From contig JAKAYS010000003.1 of NCBI GenBank assembly GCA_021826695.1, positions 1 to 51,965 on the forward strand: a stretch of 51,965 bases of DNA, in the 5' to 3' direction. Source of the DNA: Acidobacteriota bacterium (GTDB lineage Bacteria; Acidobacteriota; Terriglobia; Terriglobales; Acidobacteriaceae). Below are positions 1 through 9,540 of the stretch, one piece after another. The position numbers and the translations under genes were made by a program. How positions within the stretch are numbered: position 1 is the first letter of the stretch; the number at the start of each line of letters is the position of its first letter. Under the pieces are notes generated by a model, which had not been told where the DNA came from, ran no database searches, and saw only the letters and a list, made by a program, of their open reading frames with translations.

Positions 1-1
1 G

Positions 2-145
2 GAAGACTGCGCGGCGTCGTTGCAGGCCGAAGACGATTTGTTGGAATTCGTAGACGGACACTGGCTGCTGGAAGTTGTTTGTGCGCAAACGTTTCGCACT
101 GCGGCGATGGATAAAACTGCGGCTGCAATCAAAACGGGCCATTGA
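2..145 (+). CDS. C-terminal fragment of an unidentified protein
   Basis: The reading frame is open from the window edge and stops at TGA 143-145, giving 47 residues that begin EDCAASLQAEDD and end AAIKTGH. Codon usage is like that of the neighbouring genes and the other two plus frames do not look like protein, so it is probably the 3' end of a real plus-strand gene. The fragment is acidic and then Ala/Lys-rich; I recognise no family. It converges on the inositol-phosphate synthase gene, with a strong hairpin between them. Confidence 0.45.
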   Translation, partial: EDCAASLQAEDDLLEFVDGHWLLEVVCAQTFRTAAMDKTAAAIKTGH

Positions 146-281
146 GCGGCCAATGCAAATGTGCGTGGACGGGGCAGTGTCACTGAAAAGATTCCCTGAG
201 AGTGGAAGGCTTCCAACACCTCCGGACCTCTTAGTTAGTATGCGCCATTCGGCTTCTTCCTCCAATCGACCAACTCAGTGG

Positions 282-331
282 TCAACAACACAAAGGCCAT
301 TGGAAGAATCCAATGGCCTTTGTGTTGTTGA
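282..331. terminator. Perfect 23-bp inverted repeat, probable bidirectional terminator
   Basis: Bases 282-304 are exactly complementary to 309-331, with a 4-base loop (AGAA). The element lies between two converging genes, 14 bases beyond the stop of the minus-strand inositol-phosphate synthase. The stem arms carry short A and T runs but no long terminal U tract, so it could stop transcription from either side or protect mRNA 3' ends. Confidence 0.6.
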
Positions 332-345
332 AGATGCTGCTCGGC

Positions 346-1692
346 TCAGTCGTAGTATTCCAATCCGAGGTGTGTGATCAAATCTTCGCCCTGAATATGG
401 CGCAGCGTGTTCTTCAGCTTCATCGACTGGATGAACAAATCGTGCTCCGGATACAGACCTTCGGGTGTCATCGGCGACTTGAAGAAGAAGCTCAGCCACT
501 CCTGAATTCCGATGCCCCGCAGCTCTTCCGTGCGCTTGGCCAGGTCGAGCAGCAGCACCAAGTCGAGTACAATCGGCGCGGCCAGAATCGAATCGCGACA
601 GAGAAAATCGACCTTGATCTGCATCGGGTATCCGAGCCAGCCAAAGATATCTATATTGTCCCAACCTTCTTTATTATCACCACGAGGTGGATAATAGTTA
701 ATCCTTACCTTGTGATAAATATTGCCGTACAGGTCTGGGTAGAGATCCGGTTGCAGAATGTAGTCGAGCACCCCAAGTTTCGATTCTTCCTTGGTCTTGA
801 ATGATTCAGGATCGTCGAGCACTTCGCCATCCCGGTTGCCCAGAATGTTGGTCGAGTACCACCCGCTGACGCCCAGCATGCGCGCCTTGAATGCCGGAGC
901 CAGCACCGTCTTGATGAGGGTCTGGCCGGTCTTAAAGTCCTTGCCGCAGATGGGCGCGTTGTTCTTCCTGGACAACTCCTGCATCACGGGCAAATCGACG
1001 GTAAGGTTCGGCGCTCCATTGGCGAACGGCACGCCTTCCGACAGCGCCGCGTAGGCATAAATCTGCGAAGGCGCGATGCCGGGATCGTTCGCTTCCAGCC
1101 CTTTTTCGAAGGCCGCGAGCGATTGATGCACCGCCGACGGCTCCAGAAAGATTTCCGTCGAGCCGCACCAGATCATCACCTGGCGTTCGGTCTTTTTCTT
1201 AAACTCGCGAATGTCCGCGCGGAGTTGGTCCGCCAGATCGCGCTTGTTCTTGCCCTTTTTTACATTGGTTCCCTGCAGGCGCTTCACGTAATACTGATCG
1301 AAGACCGCAGGCATCGGAGTGATGGATTCCAGAAACGGCTGAATTGATTTAAGCAGGTCCTTATCGAGGACCTTCGCGGTGCTGGCGGCCTCATACATGT
1401 TGCCGGGAAAAATGTCCCAGCCGGTAAAGACAATATCGTTCAGGTCGGCCAGCGGAACAAAGTCCTTCATCAGCGGCGTGCGCCCGTCGGTACGTTTCCC
1501 CAGGCGAACCGTCCCCATCTGAGTGACAGATCCGATCGGTTTCGCAAGTCCCTTGCGGACTGCTTCTACGCCAGCCATGAATGTGGTCGCAACCGCACCC
1601 ATGCCCGGCATCATGATGCCTAATTTACCCTTCGCGGGCCCTATTTTTGCTACTCCAGCGGAGCTTTTCTCGCTGGTCTCGTGAGTCGCCAT
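346..1692 (-). CDS. ino1: myo-inositol-1-phosphate synthase
   Basis: It converts D-glucose 6-phosphate to 1L-myo-inositol 1-phosphate using bound NAD, the first step of inositol production. The 448-residue protein has the N-terminal Rossmann segment (KLGIMMPGMGAVATTFMAGV), the central GKDFKTGQTLIKT and GWYSTNILGNRDG blocks, and SKLGVLDY, all typical of the family. I chose ATG 1692 over the upstream in-frame GTG at 1707 because the purine-rich SD-like stretch (about 1704-1712) overlaps that GTG but lies upstream of the ATG. It is divergent from glgE and ends at the 282-331 hairpin. Inositol may feed phospholipids or solutes here; that role is inferred. Confidence 0.92.
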   Translation of the reverse strand: MATHETSEKSSAGVAKIGPAKGKLGIMMPGMGAVATTFMAGVEAVRKGLAKPIGSVTQMGTVRLGKRTDGRTPLMKDFVPLADLNDIVFTGWDIFPGNMYEAASTAKVLDKDLLKSIQPFLESITPMPAVFDQYYVKRLQGTNVKKGKNKRDLADQLRADIREFKKKTERQVMIWCGSTEIFLEPSAVHQSLAAFEKGLEANDPGIAPSQIYAYAALSEGVPFANGAPNLTVDLPVMQELSRKNNAPICGKDFKTGQTLIKTVLAPAFKARMLGVSGWYSTNILGNRDGEVLDDPESFKTKEESKLGVLDYILQPDLYPDLYGNIYHKVRINYYPPRGDNKEGWDNIDIFGWLGYPMQIKVDFLCRDSILAAPIVLDLVLLLDLAKRTEELRGIGIQEWLSFFFKSPMTPEGLYPEHDLFIQSMKLKNTLRHIQGEDLITHLGLEYYD

Positions 1693-2013
1693 GCTTGGTC
1701 GGACCACCCTTCAGTGTTGGATTTTGCGTTGTAGAGAAGACACTCCAGTCTATCAGCGCAGCTTGCTTTCGCAAATGGGGGTGGGCGTAGTACAGCATCG
1801 TGGCTGAAGATTGACCACCCACATATCATTGGAGAATGGCGCTGGCGGCCCAGCTACGACATGCATATTATGAGCGCGAGAAGGCATACCATAAGCAAAT
1901 AGGCACGTCCCTGCACCGTTTCGGAGCATTTCTTCTTAAATTAAAACAGTAACGCAGAAAATTGCATCTCTCTTAAGTAGCAAAATATTTCAAGACAAAG
2001 GTGATATCTCCGG
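1693..2013. other. Divergent intergenic region between ino1 and glgE
   Basis: This 321-base stretch separates two outward-facing genes and should hold both promoters. It contains AT-rich patches near 1862-1895 and 1935-1992 and an SD-like AAGGTGAT at 1997-2004, nine bases before the glgE ATG. I see no convincing small gene or long repeat in it. Confidence 0.5.
1962..1990 (+). promoter_or_regulatory. Candidate sigma-70-like promoter for the glgE operon
   Basis: TTGCAT at 1962-1967 is followed after 17 bases by ATATTT at 1985-1990. Both boxes are imperfect and the implied leader would be short, so this is only a candidate. Confidence 0.3.
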
Positions 2014-4020
2014 ATGAAAACTGAGAGCAAGCTGGGCCTCAAGGAACAGACCGCAGTAAAGATCGCAGCAAAACTGGAAGGCAGAGTCCGCGTCGTCATT
2101 GAAGGAGTGCAGCCGGAGATCGACCATGGCGAGTACCCGATCCAGCGCGTAGTGGGAGAAACAGTCACAGTCGAGGCGGACATTTTTGCCGATGGCCATG
2201 ACGCGATGGCGGCCCAGTTGCTCTATCGCGGCCCAAAGGAACGCAGTTGGCGCGCGGTCCCGATGGTGGCAATCGAGAATGACCGTTGGCGCGGGGAGTT
2301 TCCTGTTGCAACCCTGGGAGAATATCGGTATACGGTCGAAGGCTGGATCGACCCCTTCACCACCTGGCGCAATGCGATGAAGAAACGCCTCGAAGCCGGG
2401 CAGGAAACGCATGTGGAACGGATGCATGGCGCGAACCTCGTGACCGCCGCAGCCAAGCGCGCCAAAGGTGGCGATGCGAAACTCCTGAATGATTTTGCCA
2501 GCAAACTGAACAGTCCAACGGATGCGGAAGCGGCCTCTGCCGCTGCGCTCGACCCCAAGCTTGACGCGTTGATGCGGAAATACTCCGAGCACGCATATGC
2601 GATGCGGTATCCCAAAGAATTGGCCGTCAGCGTGGGTCGCGAACTCGCCGGGTTTTCCGCCTGGTACGAAATTTTCCCGCGTTCCTGCTCACCTAAGCCG
2701 GGGCATCATGGAACATTCAAGGACTGCGAAGCATGGGTGCCGTACATCGCCTCGATGAACTTCGACGTGCTGTATCTGCCGCCGATCCATCCCATCGGCC
2801 AGGCATTTCGCAAAGGCAAAAATAACAGCGAGAAGGCTGAGCCGGACGACGTTGGCAGCCCGTGGGCCATTGGCTCGAAGGAGGGTGGTCATAAGGCGAT
2901 CCATCCGCAACTCGGCACGCTGGAGGATTTTCAATCTTTGATGGCAAAGGCGAAAGAACATGGGCTGGAGATTGCGCTGGACCTGGCCTATCAATGCTCG
3001 CCCGATCATCCTTACGTGCAGGAACATCCCAGTTTCTTTCGCAAGCGCGCGGATGGGACCATTCAGTATGCGGAGAACCCTCCGAAGAAGTATCAGGACA
3101 TCTATCCGCTCGACTTTGAAACAGAAGACTGGCGCGACCTTTGGACGGAACTGAAAAGCGTCATCGACTACTGGATTGCACAGGGCGTGCTCATCTTCCG
3201 CGTCGATAATCCGCATACCAAGGCGTTCGCTTTCTGGAAGTGGGCGATTGCCGAGACAAAGGCTGCGCATCCAGAGGTCATCTTTCTGGCGGAAGCATTC
3301 ACGCGACCCAAAGTGATGTACAGGCTGGCAAAGGTCGGCTTCACGCAGTCTTATACCTACTTCACCTGGCGCACGTCGAAGGAAGAGTTGACGGAGTATC
3401 TGGAAGAGTTGACGCAAACGGAAGTGGCGGAATTTTTCCGTCCGAATTTCTGGCCGAACACGCCGGACATTCTGCACGAGTCTTTGCAGAAAGGGGGACG
3501 CCCGGCATTCCTAAGCCGCTTCGTGTTGGCGGCAACACTGACGGCCAATTATGGAATCTACGGCCCTGCTTTTGAACTGTGCGACAACACTCCCGTAAAA
3601 CCTGGGAGTGAAGAGTATCTCAATTCGGAGAAGTATCAACTGCGCCACTGGAACATTGAAGAACCGCAGAACCTACAGACGCTGATTGCACGAGTCAATC
3701 AAATTCGCCGCCTGCATCCTGCATTGCACAGCAATCGCCAGCTCGTGTTTCATCCGACGGACCAGCCGTTCCTGCTCTGCTATAGCAAGACCGACGCGGA
3801 GAAAAAAGATGTGGTGCTGATGGCGGTCAATCTTCACCCGGAATATACGCAGACCGGCTGGGTGGAGCTGGACCTGCAGGCACTCGGTGTGTCCGCTGAC
3901 CAGCCGTTTGACGTGCATGATTTGCTGACCGATAGTCATTACACTTGGAAAGGCACGAGAAACTTTATTCAACTGGAACCTGGCAGATCGCATATTTTCC
4001 ATCTACGCCAGGACCACTAG
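2014..4020 (+). CDS. glgE: alpha-1,4-glucan:maltose-1-phosphate maltosyltransferase GlgE
   Basis: GlgE extends linear alpha-1,4-glucans using maltose 1-phosphate, the product of maltokinase. The 668-residue protein has the N-terminal beta domain (about 20-130), a GH13 barrel, and the family blocks EIFPRS, YLPPIHPIG and FRVDNPHTK. The predicted nucleophile is Asp398 and the acid/base is Glu427 in FLAEAF, close to the Asp394/Glu423 pair of the Streptomyces enzyme. The start is ATG 2014, supported by AAGGTGAT nine bases upstream. The next gene encodes the enzyme fusion that makes its substrate, so the two form a trehalose-to-glucan route. No branching enzyme gene (glgB) lies in this operon. Confidence 0.95.
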   Translation: MKTESKLGLKEQTAVKIAAKLEGRVRVVIEGVQPEIDHGEYPIQRVVGETVTVEADIFADGHDAMAAQLLYRGPKERSWRAVPMVAIENDRWRGEFPVATLGEYRYTVEGWIDPFTTWRNAMKKRLEAGQETHVERMHGANLVTAAAKRAKGGDAKLLNDFASKLNSPTDAEAASAAALDPKLDALMRKYSEHAYAMRYPKELAVSVGRELAGFSAWYEIFPRSCSPKPGHHGTFKDCEAWVPYIASMNFDVLYLPPIHPIGQAFRKGKNNSEKAEPDDVGSPWAIGSKEGGHKAIHPQLGTLEDFQSLMAKAKEHGLEIALDLAYQCSPDHPYVQEHPSFFRKRADGTIQYAENPPKKYQDIYPLDFETEDWRDLWTELKSVIDYWIAQGVLIFRVDNPHTKAFAFWKWAIAETKAAHPEVIFLAEAFTRPKVMYRLAKVGFTQSYTYFTWRTSKEELTEYLEELTQTEVAEFFRPNFWPNTPDILHESLQKGGRPAFLSRFVLAATLTANYGIYGPAFELCDNTPVKPGSEEYLNSEKYQLRHWNIEEPQNLQTLIARVNQIRRLHPALHSNRQLVFHPTDQPFLLCYSKTDAEKKDVVLMAVNLHPEYTQTGWVELDLQALGVSADQPFDVHDLLTDSHYTWKGTRNFIQLEPGRSHIFHLRQDH

Positions 4021-4047
4021 CCATGAAACGACTGCAGGAGTTGAACT

Positions 4048-7000
4048 TTGAAGCAAGCTGGTAGCGCTCCGGACCCTCTTTGGTTCAAAGACGCCATCAT
4101 TTACGAACTCCACGTCAAGGCGTTTGCCGATGCCAATAACGACGGAATTGGAGACTTTCAGGGTCTCATGGGCAAGCTCGATTACTTGCAGGAGCTTGGC
4201 GTCACATGTATCTGGCTGCTGCCTTTTTTTTCCTCGCCTTTGCGCGATGACGGCTACGATATTGCCGACTATCTGACGGTCCATCCCAGCTACGGCACCC
4301 TGGAGGATTTCAAGATATTTCTGCAAGCAGCGCATGAACGTGGCCTGCAGGTGATGATCGAGCTCGTAGTGAACCATACGTCGGACCAGCACGCCTGGTT
4401 TCAGCGAGCGCGACTGGCGCCCGCCGGTTCGCCAGAGCGCGACTATTACGTGTGGAGCGACACGGACGAAAAATATAAAGATGCGCGCATCATTTTTACC
4501 GATACAGAAAAGTCCAACTGGACGTGGGACCCTGTCGCGAAGGCCTACTACTGGCATCGTTTCTTTTCTCATCAGCCAGACCTGAACTACGACAATCCGC
4601 TCGTCATGCAGGAAGTGCTGGACATCATGCGCTTCTGGCTCGATATGGGGGTGGATGCGCTGCGCATCGACGCGATTCCCTATCTGGTGGAGCGCGATGG
4701 GACTAGCTGCGAGAACCTGCCGGAAACGCACGCGGTCATGAAGAAGATTCGCGCCGAGATCGACGCGCATTATGAGGGCCGCGTGATCCTCGCCGAAGCC
4801 AACCAATGGCCCGCGGATGTGCGCCCGTATTTCGGCGACGGCGATGAATGCCACATGGCATTCCACTTTCCCCTGATGCCGCGCATGTACATGGCGCTGC
4901 GTCAGGAAGACCGGATGCCCATCACGGAAATCATGGCGCAGACCCCCGCGATTCCAGACAACTGCCAGTGGGGCTTGTTCCTGCGCAACCACGACGAGCT
5001 GACTTTGGAAATGGTCAGTGAGGAAGAGCGCGATTACATGTACCTCGCCTATAGCGCTGACCCGCGAATGCGCATCAACATTGGCATTCGGCGACGGCTG
5101 GCGCCGCTGCTCGATAACAACCGCCGCCGGATTGAATTGTTGAATAGCCTGTTATTTTCCTTTCCAGGAACGCCCATCCTGTATTACGGGGATGAGATCG
5201 GCATGGGCGACAACATCTATCTCGGCGACCGAAACGGTGTGCGCACGCCGATGCAGTGGACGGGCGATCGCAACGCCGGGTTCTCTCGCGCAGTGCCAGC
5301 GAAGCTTTACAGCCCCGTGGTGATGGACCCAATCTGGGGCTATGAAGCGATCAATGTGGAAGCGCAACAGATCGATTCATCGTCGCTGCTGAACTGGATG
5401 CGCAATCTGATCGCCCTGCGCAAATTGTTTCGTGTGTTCGGTCGCGGCGCGCTGAAATTTCTGCATCCATCCAATCGCAAGGTGCTCGCATATCTGCGCG
5501 AGGATGGCGATGAAATCGTCTTATGCGTGGCCAATTTGTCGCGGTTTGCACAACCCGCGCAACTCGACCTCAGCGAGTATGACGGCATGGTTCCCGTCGA
5601 GATGCTGGGCTATGTCGAGTTTCCTTCGATCGGCAAACAACCCTACGCGGTCACGTTGGCCCCCTATGGATTTTTGTGGCTGGAGTTGCATCCCGCCGCT
5701 GACACAGCAGGATTCCAGCAGGACGATGGAGCGTTGTTCGTCGCCGACGTTTCAGACTGGAAGAGCTTGTTCGAAGGTGCAAACCTGCGGAAGCTGGAAG
5801 AAACCATTCTGCCTGCCTACATTCCCAGGCAACGCTGGTTTGGCAATAAATCTTCTTCCATCGCGAGCATCCACCTGGATGACTGGGGCAAGTTGGATGG
5901 CACAAGCACGATGTTGTGCCTGGTGCGGATGGAATACGACACCGGCAAAACAGATCGCTATTTGCTGCCGCTTGCTATCGCCTTCGGGGCCGCTGCGCAA
6001 ACACTGCGCGATACCGCGGCGGGGTCAATTGTATCGACACTGCAAGCGCCGAATGGAGAAGGTGTCCTCTACGACGCGACATACGACGGGCCGTCCTGTC
6101 AGGCATTGCTGAAGGTAATTTCCACGTCCGCTGAGATGACTACGCAACGCGGCTCGCTGAAGGGCACTGCCAGCAGCGCGCTTCCCAGACTTGTCGCCAG
6201 AACGCCGAAGGGCGCGAAAGATCCTTTTGCCGCGCGGCGCAGTCTGGCGGAGCAAAGCAACACGTCCATCTTGTATGGCGACCGCCTTATTATGAAACTC
6301 TTTCGCCATCCCGAACCGGGATTGAACCCTGACTGCGAAATCGGACGATTTTTGACAGAGGAATCGCACTTCTCGAACATTCCACCGTTCGGCGGATCGA
6401 TCGAGTATTCCAGGGAAGCAGAGGAAACGACAACGCTGGCCATGCTCCAGGGCCTGGTGGGCAATCAGGGCGACGGCTGGAAGTGGATGCTCGAAGATCT
6501 CGAACGTTATTACGAAAATTATGTGAATGCGACAATCGCGCCGGAGGAATTGGCGCATTCCGCGAGCGGAGTGGGAAATATCGGCATTGCCCGCGCCTCG
6601 TCCTTTGCCCGCGACCATCTCGGGGTCGCACTCGATGCAGCCGCAGTGCTGGGTCGCCGGACGGCCGAGATGCATCTTGCTCTTGCATCTTCAAAAACGA
6701 ACGAGGCATTCTCTCCCGAACCACTTTCCGCCAGTTATCTGGAAGCATTGCAGACAGCCATCAACACCCAGGCAATGCAGGCTTACGAGTTGCTCAAAAA
6801 TACCATGTCCGTGCTCGCGGATGACACGATCGAGATTGCGGCGTTTCTGCTAAGCCGTCGTACGCGAGTGCATGACGTCCTGGGCGTGTCTGTACTAAGC
6901 AGCACGGGCGAGCAACGAATCAAAGGGCAAAGAATCAATGAGCAAAGGATCGATGGGCTACGGACGCGCATTCATGGGGACTATCATCTGGGCCAGGTGC

Positions 7001-7425
7001 TGCGTGTCAAGACGGACTTTGTGATTCTCGACTTTGAAGGAGAACCTGCGCGTCCTCTGCAGGCCCGTCGCGCCAAACATTCTCCGTTGAAAGATGTCGC
7101 CGGAATGGTGCGCTCCTTCAACTACGCGGCGTGGGCCGCGCTGATGAAATATTCCTCGCGCAGGCCCGACGATCATTCGCGCCTGCATCCATGGGCGCGG
7201 CTATGGGACCAGTCCATCTCAGCGGAGTTTCTTCATGCCTATTGCGCTACTGTGGCCGGGAGCGGATTGATACCTTCGGACCCAACCGTATTGCGCGATC
7301 TTCTCAATCTATATTTGCTGGAGAAAGCGCTCTACGAACTTGTCTATGAACTGAATAGTCGACCGGACTGGGTGAAAATCCCGTTGACCGGAATTGCTTC
7401 TCTGTTGCAAGAAGGTATTCAATAA
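4048..7425 (+). CDS. treS: Trehalose synthase-maltokinase fusion (TreS-Mak/Pep2)
   Basis: The 1125-residue protein joins two enzymes. Residues 1-550 are a GH13 trehalose synthase that interconverts trehalose and maltose: nucleophile Asp208 in LRIDAIPY, acid/base Glu250 in ILAEANQWP, and Asp316 in NHDELTLE. Residues 580-1125 are a maltokinase-like domain with RQRWFGNK, the catalytic loop HGDYHLGQ (His976, Asp978) and the metal-binding ILDFEGEP (Asp995). Together they make maltose 1-phosphate for GlgE. The start is TTG 4048, chosen because CAGGAG at 4035-4040 is seven bases upstream and no in-frame ATG precedes the conserved sequence. A 15-bp triplicated repeat interrupts the maltokinase at residues 955-969. 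Confidence 0.94.
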   Translation: MKQAGSAPDPLWFKDAIIYELHVKAFADANNDGIGDFQGLMGKLDYLQELGVTCIWLLPFFSSPLRDDGYDIADYLTVHPSYGTLEDFKIFLQAAHERGLQVMIELVVNHTSDQHAWFQRARLAPAGSPERDYYVWSDTDEKYKDARIIFTDTEKSNWTWDPVAKAYYWHRFFSHQPDLNYDNPLVMQEVLDIMRFWLDMGVDALRIDAIPYLVERDGTSCENLPETHAVMKKIRAEIDAHYEGRVILAEANQWPADVRPYFGDGDECHMAFHFPLMPRMYMALRQEDRMPITEIMAQTPAIPDNCQWGLFLRNHDELTLEMVSEEERDYMYLAYSADPRMRINIGIRRRLAPLLDNNRRRIELLNSLLFSFPGTPILYYGDEIGMGDNIYLGDRNGVRTPMQWTGDRNAGFSRAVPAKLYSPVVMDPIWGYEAINVEAQQIDSSSLLNWMRNLIALRKLFRVFGRGALKFLHPSNRKVLAYLREDGDEIVLCVANLSRFAQPAQLDLSEYDGMVPVEMLGYVEFPSIGKQPYAVTLAPYGFLWLELHPAADTAGFQQDDGALFVADVSDWKSLFEGANLRKLEETILPAYIPRQRWFGNKSSSIASIHLDDWGKLDGTSTMLCLVRMEYDTGKTDRYLLPLAIAFGAAAQTLRDTAAGSIVSTLQAPNGEGVLYDATYDGPSCQALLKVISTSAEMTTQRGSLKGTASSALPRLVARTPKGAKDPFAARRSLAEQSNTSILYGDRLIMKLFRHPEPGLNPDCEIGRFLTEESHFSNIPPFGGSIEYSREAEETTTLAMLQGLVGNQGDGWKWMLEDLERYYENYVNATIAPEELAHSASGVGNIGIARASSFARDHLGVALDAAAVLGRRTAEMHLALASSKTNEAFSPEPLSASYLEALQTAINTQAMQAYELLKNTMSVLADDTIEIAAFLLSRRTRVHDVLGVSVLSSTGEQRIKGQRINEQRIDGLRTRIHGDYHLGQVLRVKTDFVILDFEGEPARPLQARRAKHSPLKDVAGMVRSFNYAAWAALMKYSSRRPDDHSRLHPWARLWDQSISAEFLHAYCATVAGSGLIPSDPTVLRDLLNLYLLEKALYELVYELNSRPDWVKIPLTGIASLLQEGIQ
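6910..6954 (+). repeat. Three tandem 15-bp units inside the maltokinase domain
   Basis: Three adjacent 15-base units at 6910-6924, 6925-6939 and 6940-6954 differ at only a few positions. They are in frame and encode [10 protein letters not shown] and EQRID. The block ends six residues before the catalytic HGDYHLGQ loop. It looks like a recent in-frame expansion. Confidence 0.85.
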
Positions 7426-7461
7426 AAAGATTTTTCGGCCCGTACAGGACGAACGAAAACT

Positions 7462-8736
7462 ATGGCGGAACTGGAAACACAACCGGAACCCAAACAGAAA
7501 ACTATCGGCGCAGGTCAGGAATATCTCCTGGTCGCCGTCCCTGCCCCTTTGGGGAGCGAAGTTCTCTCGTCTACGATTGAGAAACTCTCCCAGGCTGCCT
7601 CGCGGCTCTCTTTATCCTGCCCGCTGCTCCTGGCTGTCCCGGGCGAGGAGGCGCTGGAAGAGCCCGTGGAGATGGAGGCTGCCAGCCACACCAATCTTCC
7701 TCTTCGCTATGTGACCTATACGCAGCCAGCGACCGACGCTGCCGCTACTCCCTGGCTGGCGAACACCGCGACTCAACGCAGCATCTTTTCGCTCGCCAAC
7801 AAAATTGGGATACGCTCGTGTACTGTCCTGGGCACAGATGTCGGATTTAACCGCGATCTCCTCACGCCGGAAAAACTTTCACTATTCATGGGACCCGGCG
7901 TGGAAGGAAACTTCGATCTGGTGATGCCGCTCTACTCCATGCAGGCTTTCGACGATCTGTTGAATAAGAGCATTTTGTACCCTCTGACACGCGCTCTTTA
8001 CGGACATCGGGTCCGCTATCCGCTGGCAAATGAATTGCAAGCTTCCTCAAAACTGATGCAAAAATTTCCGGCAAACTTCGAGAAAGATTCTGTGCGTCAA
8101 CAAGGACGCCTTCTCTGGCTTGCCACGACGGCAGTCAACCAAAACCTTAAAATCTGTCAGGTGCAACTTGGAGCGAGGCGACCGCAGGGCCACGAAGGCA
8201 TCGAGCTGAGCGACGCCCTGGCGCAATTGGCCGGTCCGCTGTTTACCGACATGGAGGACAATGCGGCCTTCTGGCAACGCGTTCGAGGCTCTCACGATGT
8301 GCCAACCTTTGGAAATGCGGAAGTGGCCAGCGGGGCGACCGATACGGTCGATGTGCGCCGCATGATTGAGGCATTTGAACTGGGCGTGCGCAATCTGCGG
8401 GAGATCTGGTCGCTGGTCCTGCCGCCGGTAACGCTGATGGAAGTGAAAAAACTTTCTCGGCTGACGCCAGATACGTTTCACATGCCGGATGCGCTATGGG
8501 CGCGAATTATTTATGATTTTGCCCTGGCACATCGTTTACGAAATATTCATCGTGCCCACCTCTTCGGCGCACTCACGCCACTCTATCTGGGATGGGTCGC
8601 ATCCTACGCTGTGGAAGTGAATGCCGCGGGCATTGCGATGGCCGAAGAACGTGTGGAACAACTGGCACGCGCCTACGAAGCGGAGAAACCTTATCTGCTG
8701 TCTCGTTGGCGCTGGCCAGATCGCTTCCACCCTTGA
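7462..8736 (+). CDS. Divergent glycosyltransferase-like protein (GT2/GT81-related fold), substrate unknown
   Basis: The 424-residue soluble protein has an N-terminal nucleotide-sugar-transferase-like segment (YLLVAVPAPLG, residues 20-30) and a central block, MPLYSMQAFDD...YPLTRALYGHRVRYPLANE (about 153-193). That block matches the PLY...YDGTITN...YPLTRALYG.RVRQPIGGDFG pattern of glucosyl/mannosylglycerate-synthase-like enzymes. The metal-binding DxD position reads GTDVG, and GGDFG is replaced by LANEL, so catalysis may be altered or lost. It begins 36 bases after treS-mak and is probably cotranscribed. A solute-sugar transferase or a regulatory pseudoenzyme are both possible; the family assignment comes from remembered motifs. 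Confidence 0.6.
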   Translation: MAELETQPEPKQKTIGAGQEYLLVAVPAPLGSEVLSSTIEKLSQAASRLSLSCPLLLAVPGEEALEEPVEMEAASHTNLPLRYVTYTQPATDAAATPWLANTATQRSIFSLANKIGIRSCTVLGTDVGFNRDLLTPEKLSLFMGPGVEGNFDLVMPLYSMQAFDDLLNKSILYPLTRALYGHRVRYPLANELQASSKLMQKFPANFEKDSVRQQGRLLWLATTAVNQNLKICQVQLGARRPQGHEGIELSDALAQLAGPLFTDMEDNAAFWQRVRGSHDVPTFGNAEVASGATDTVDVRRMIEAFELGVRNLREIWSLVLPPVTLMEVKKLSRLTPDTFHMPDALWARIIYDFALAHRLRNIHRAHLFGALTPLYLGWVASYAVEVNAAGIAMAEERVEQLARAYEAEKPYLLSRWRWPDRFHP

Positions 8737-8785
8737 CGAATTGTAAGACTTCCATCTTTCACTGCTTGTAGAACAGGAGCACGCA

Positions 8786-9484
8786 ATGTGGGAACAAGTA
8801 CATCAGGCGCTACAGCAATCGATCCAACGGGTCCTATTCAAGATCGCCACGCTTCTCCCCGGAGTGCTTGCTTTAGTGCTCGCGCTCTTGATTTTTGCCG
8901 CGATCGGGTGGCTGCTCGCGCTGATCTTGCGAAAGATTCTGCTGGCCATGCACTTCGATGCACGAATGGAGAAGTGGGGGATCGCAAACCTTTCCGAATG
9001 GTCTCCGGCAAACAGCCCTACGTTTCTTGTAACGCGAATTGTCTTCTGGGCGACTTTCATGGTCGGCCTTTTTGTTGGCATCGCCGCCTTCGATGCATCG
9101 TCCGCATATGGAGTTTCCGCCTACATAGTGGGCTATCTTTCGAAGATTGTGGCCGCCATCGTGGTACTGTTCGCCGGCATCGTGATTGCGCGCTTTCTTT
9201 CGAGAAGCGTCCTCATCAACGGCGTCAATATGAACCTGCAACACGCGCGACTGCTCAGCCTTGGCGTTAAATGGCTTGTGCTCGTGTTCACCTCAGCCAT
9301 GGTGCTGGACCATCTTGGCATCGCGCGCGGCATTGTCGATCTCGGATTCGGCATCCTGTTCGGCGGCATCGTGCTGGCGCTGGCTCTGGCGGTAGGGCTG
9401 GGTTCCAGGGACCTCGTCAGCAGATCGTTGGAACGAGAAAATCTTAAGACCACGAAAGAAGAGGATGTGGTCCGCCACTTTTAA
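8786..9484 (+). CDS. Small MscS-type TM-helix membrane protein (CmpX-like)
   Basis: The 232-residue protein has four or five hydrophobic segments, near residues 24-50, 80-105, 115-140, 155-178 and 185-210. The last is the glycine-rich LGFGILFGGIVLALALAVGLGSRD block typical of the conserved TM-helix repeat found in mechanosensitive-channel relatives. It stops right after this helix, so the cytoplasmic beta domain of true MscS channels is missing. A clear AGGAG precedes ATG 8786. Its position between GlgE-pathway genes and a potassium transporter suggests a role in turgor or osmotic control, which is inference. Confidence 0.75.
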   Translation: MWEQVHQALQQSIQRVLFKIATLLPGVLALVLALLIFAAIGWLLALILRKILLAMHFDARMEKWGIANLSEWSPANSPTFLVTRIVFWATFMVGLFVGIAAFDASSAYGVSAYIVGYLSKIVAAIVVLFAGIVIARFLSRSVLINGVNMNLQHARLLSLGVKWLVLVFTSAMVLDHLGIARGIVDLGFGILFGGIVLALALAVGLGSRDLVSRSLERENLKTTKEEDVVRHF

Positions 9485-9540
9485 TTGCAGCTTTGGACGC
9501 CAAAGAAACAAGAAATTCGCGACGGCCCATTTACCATAGG

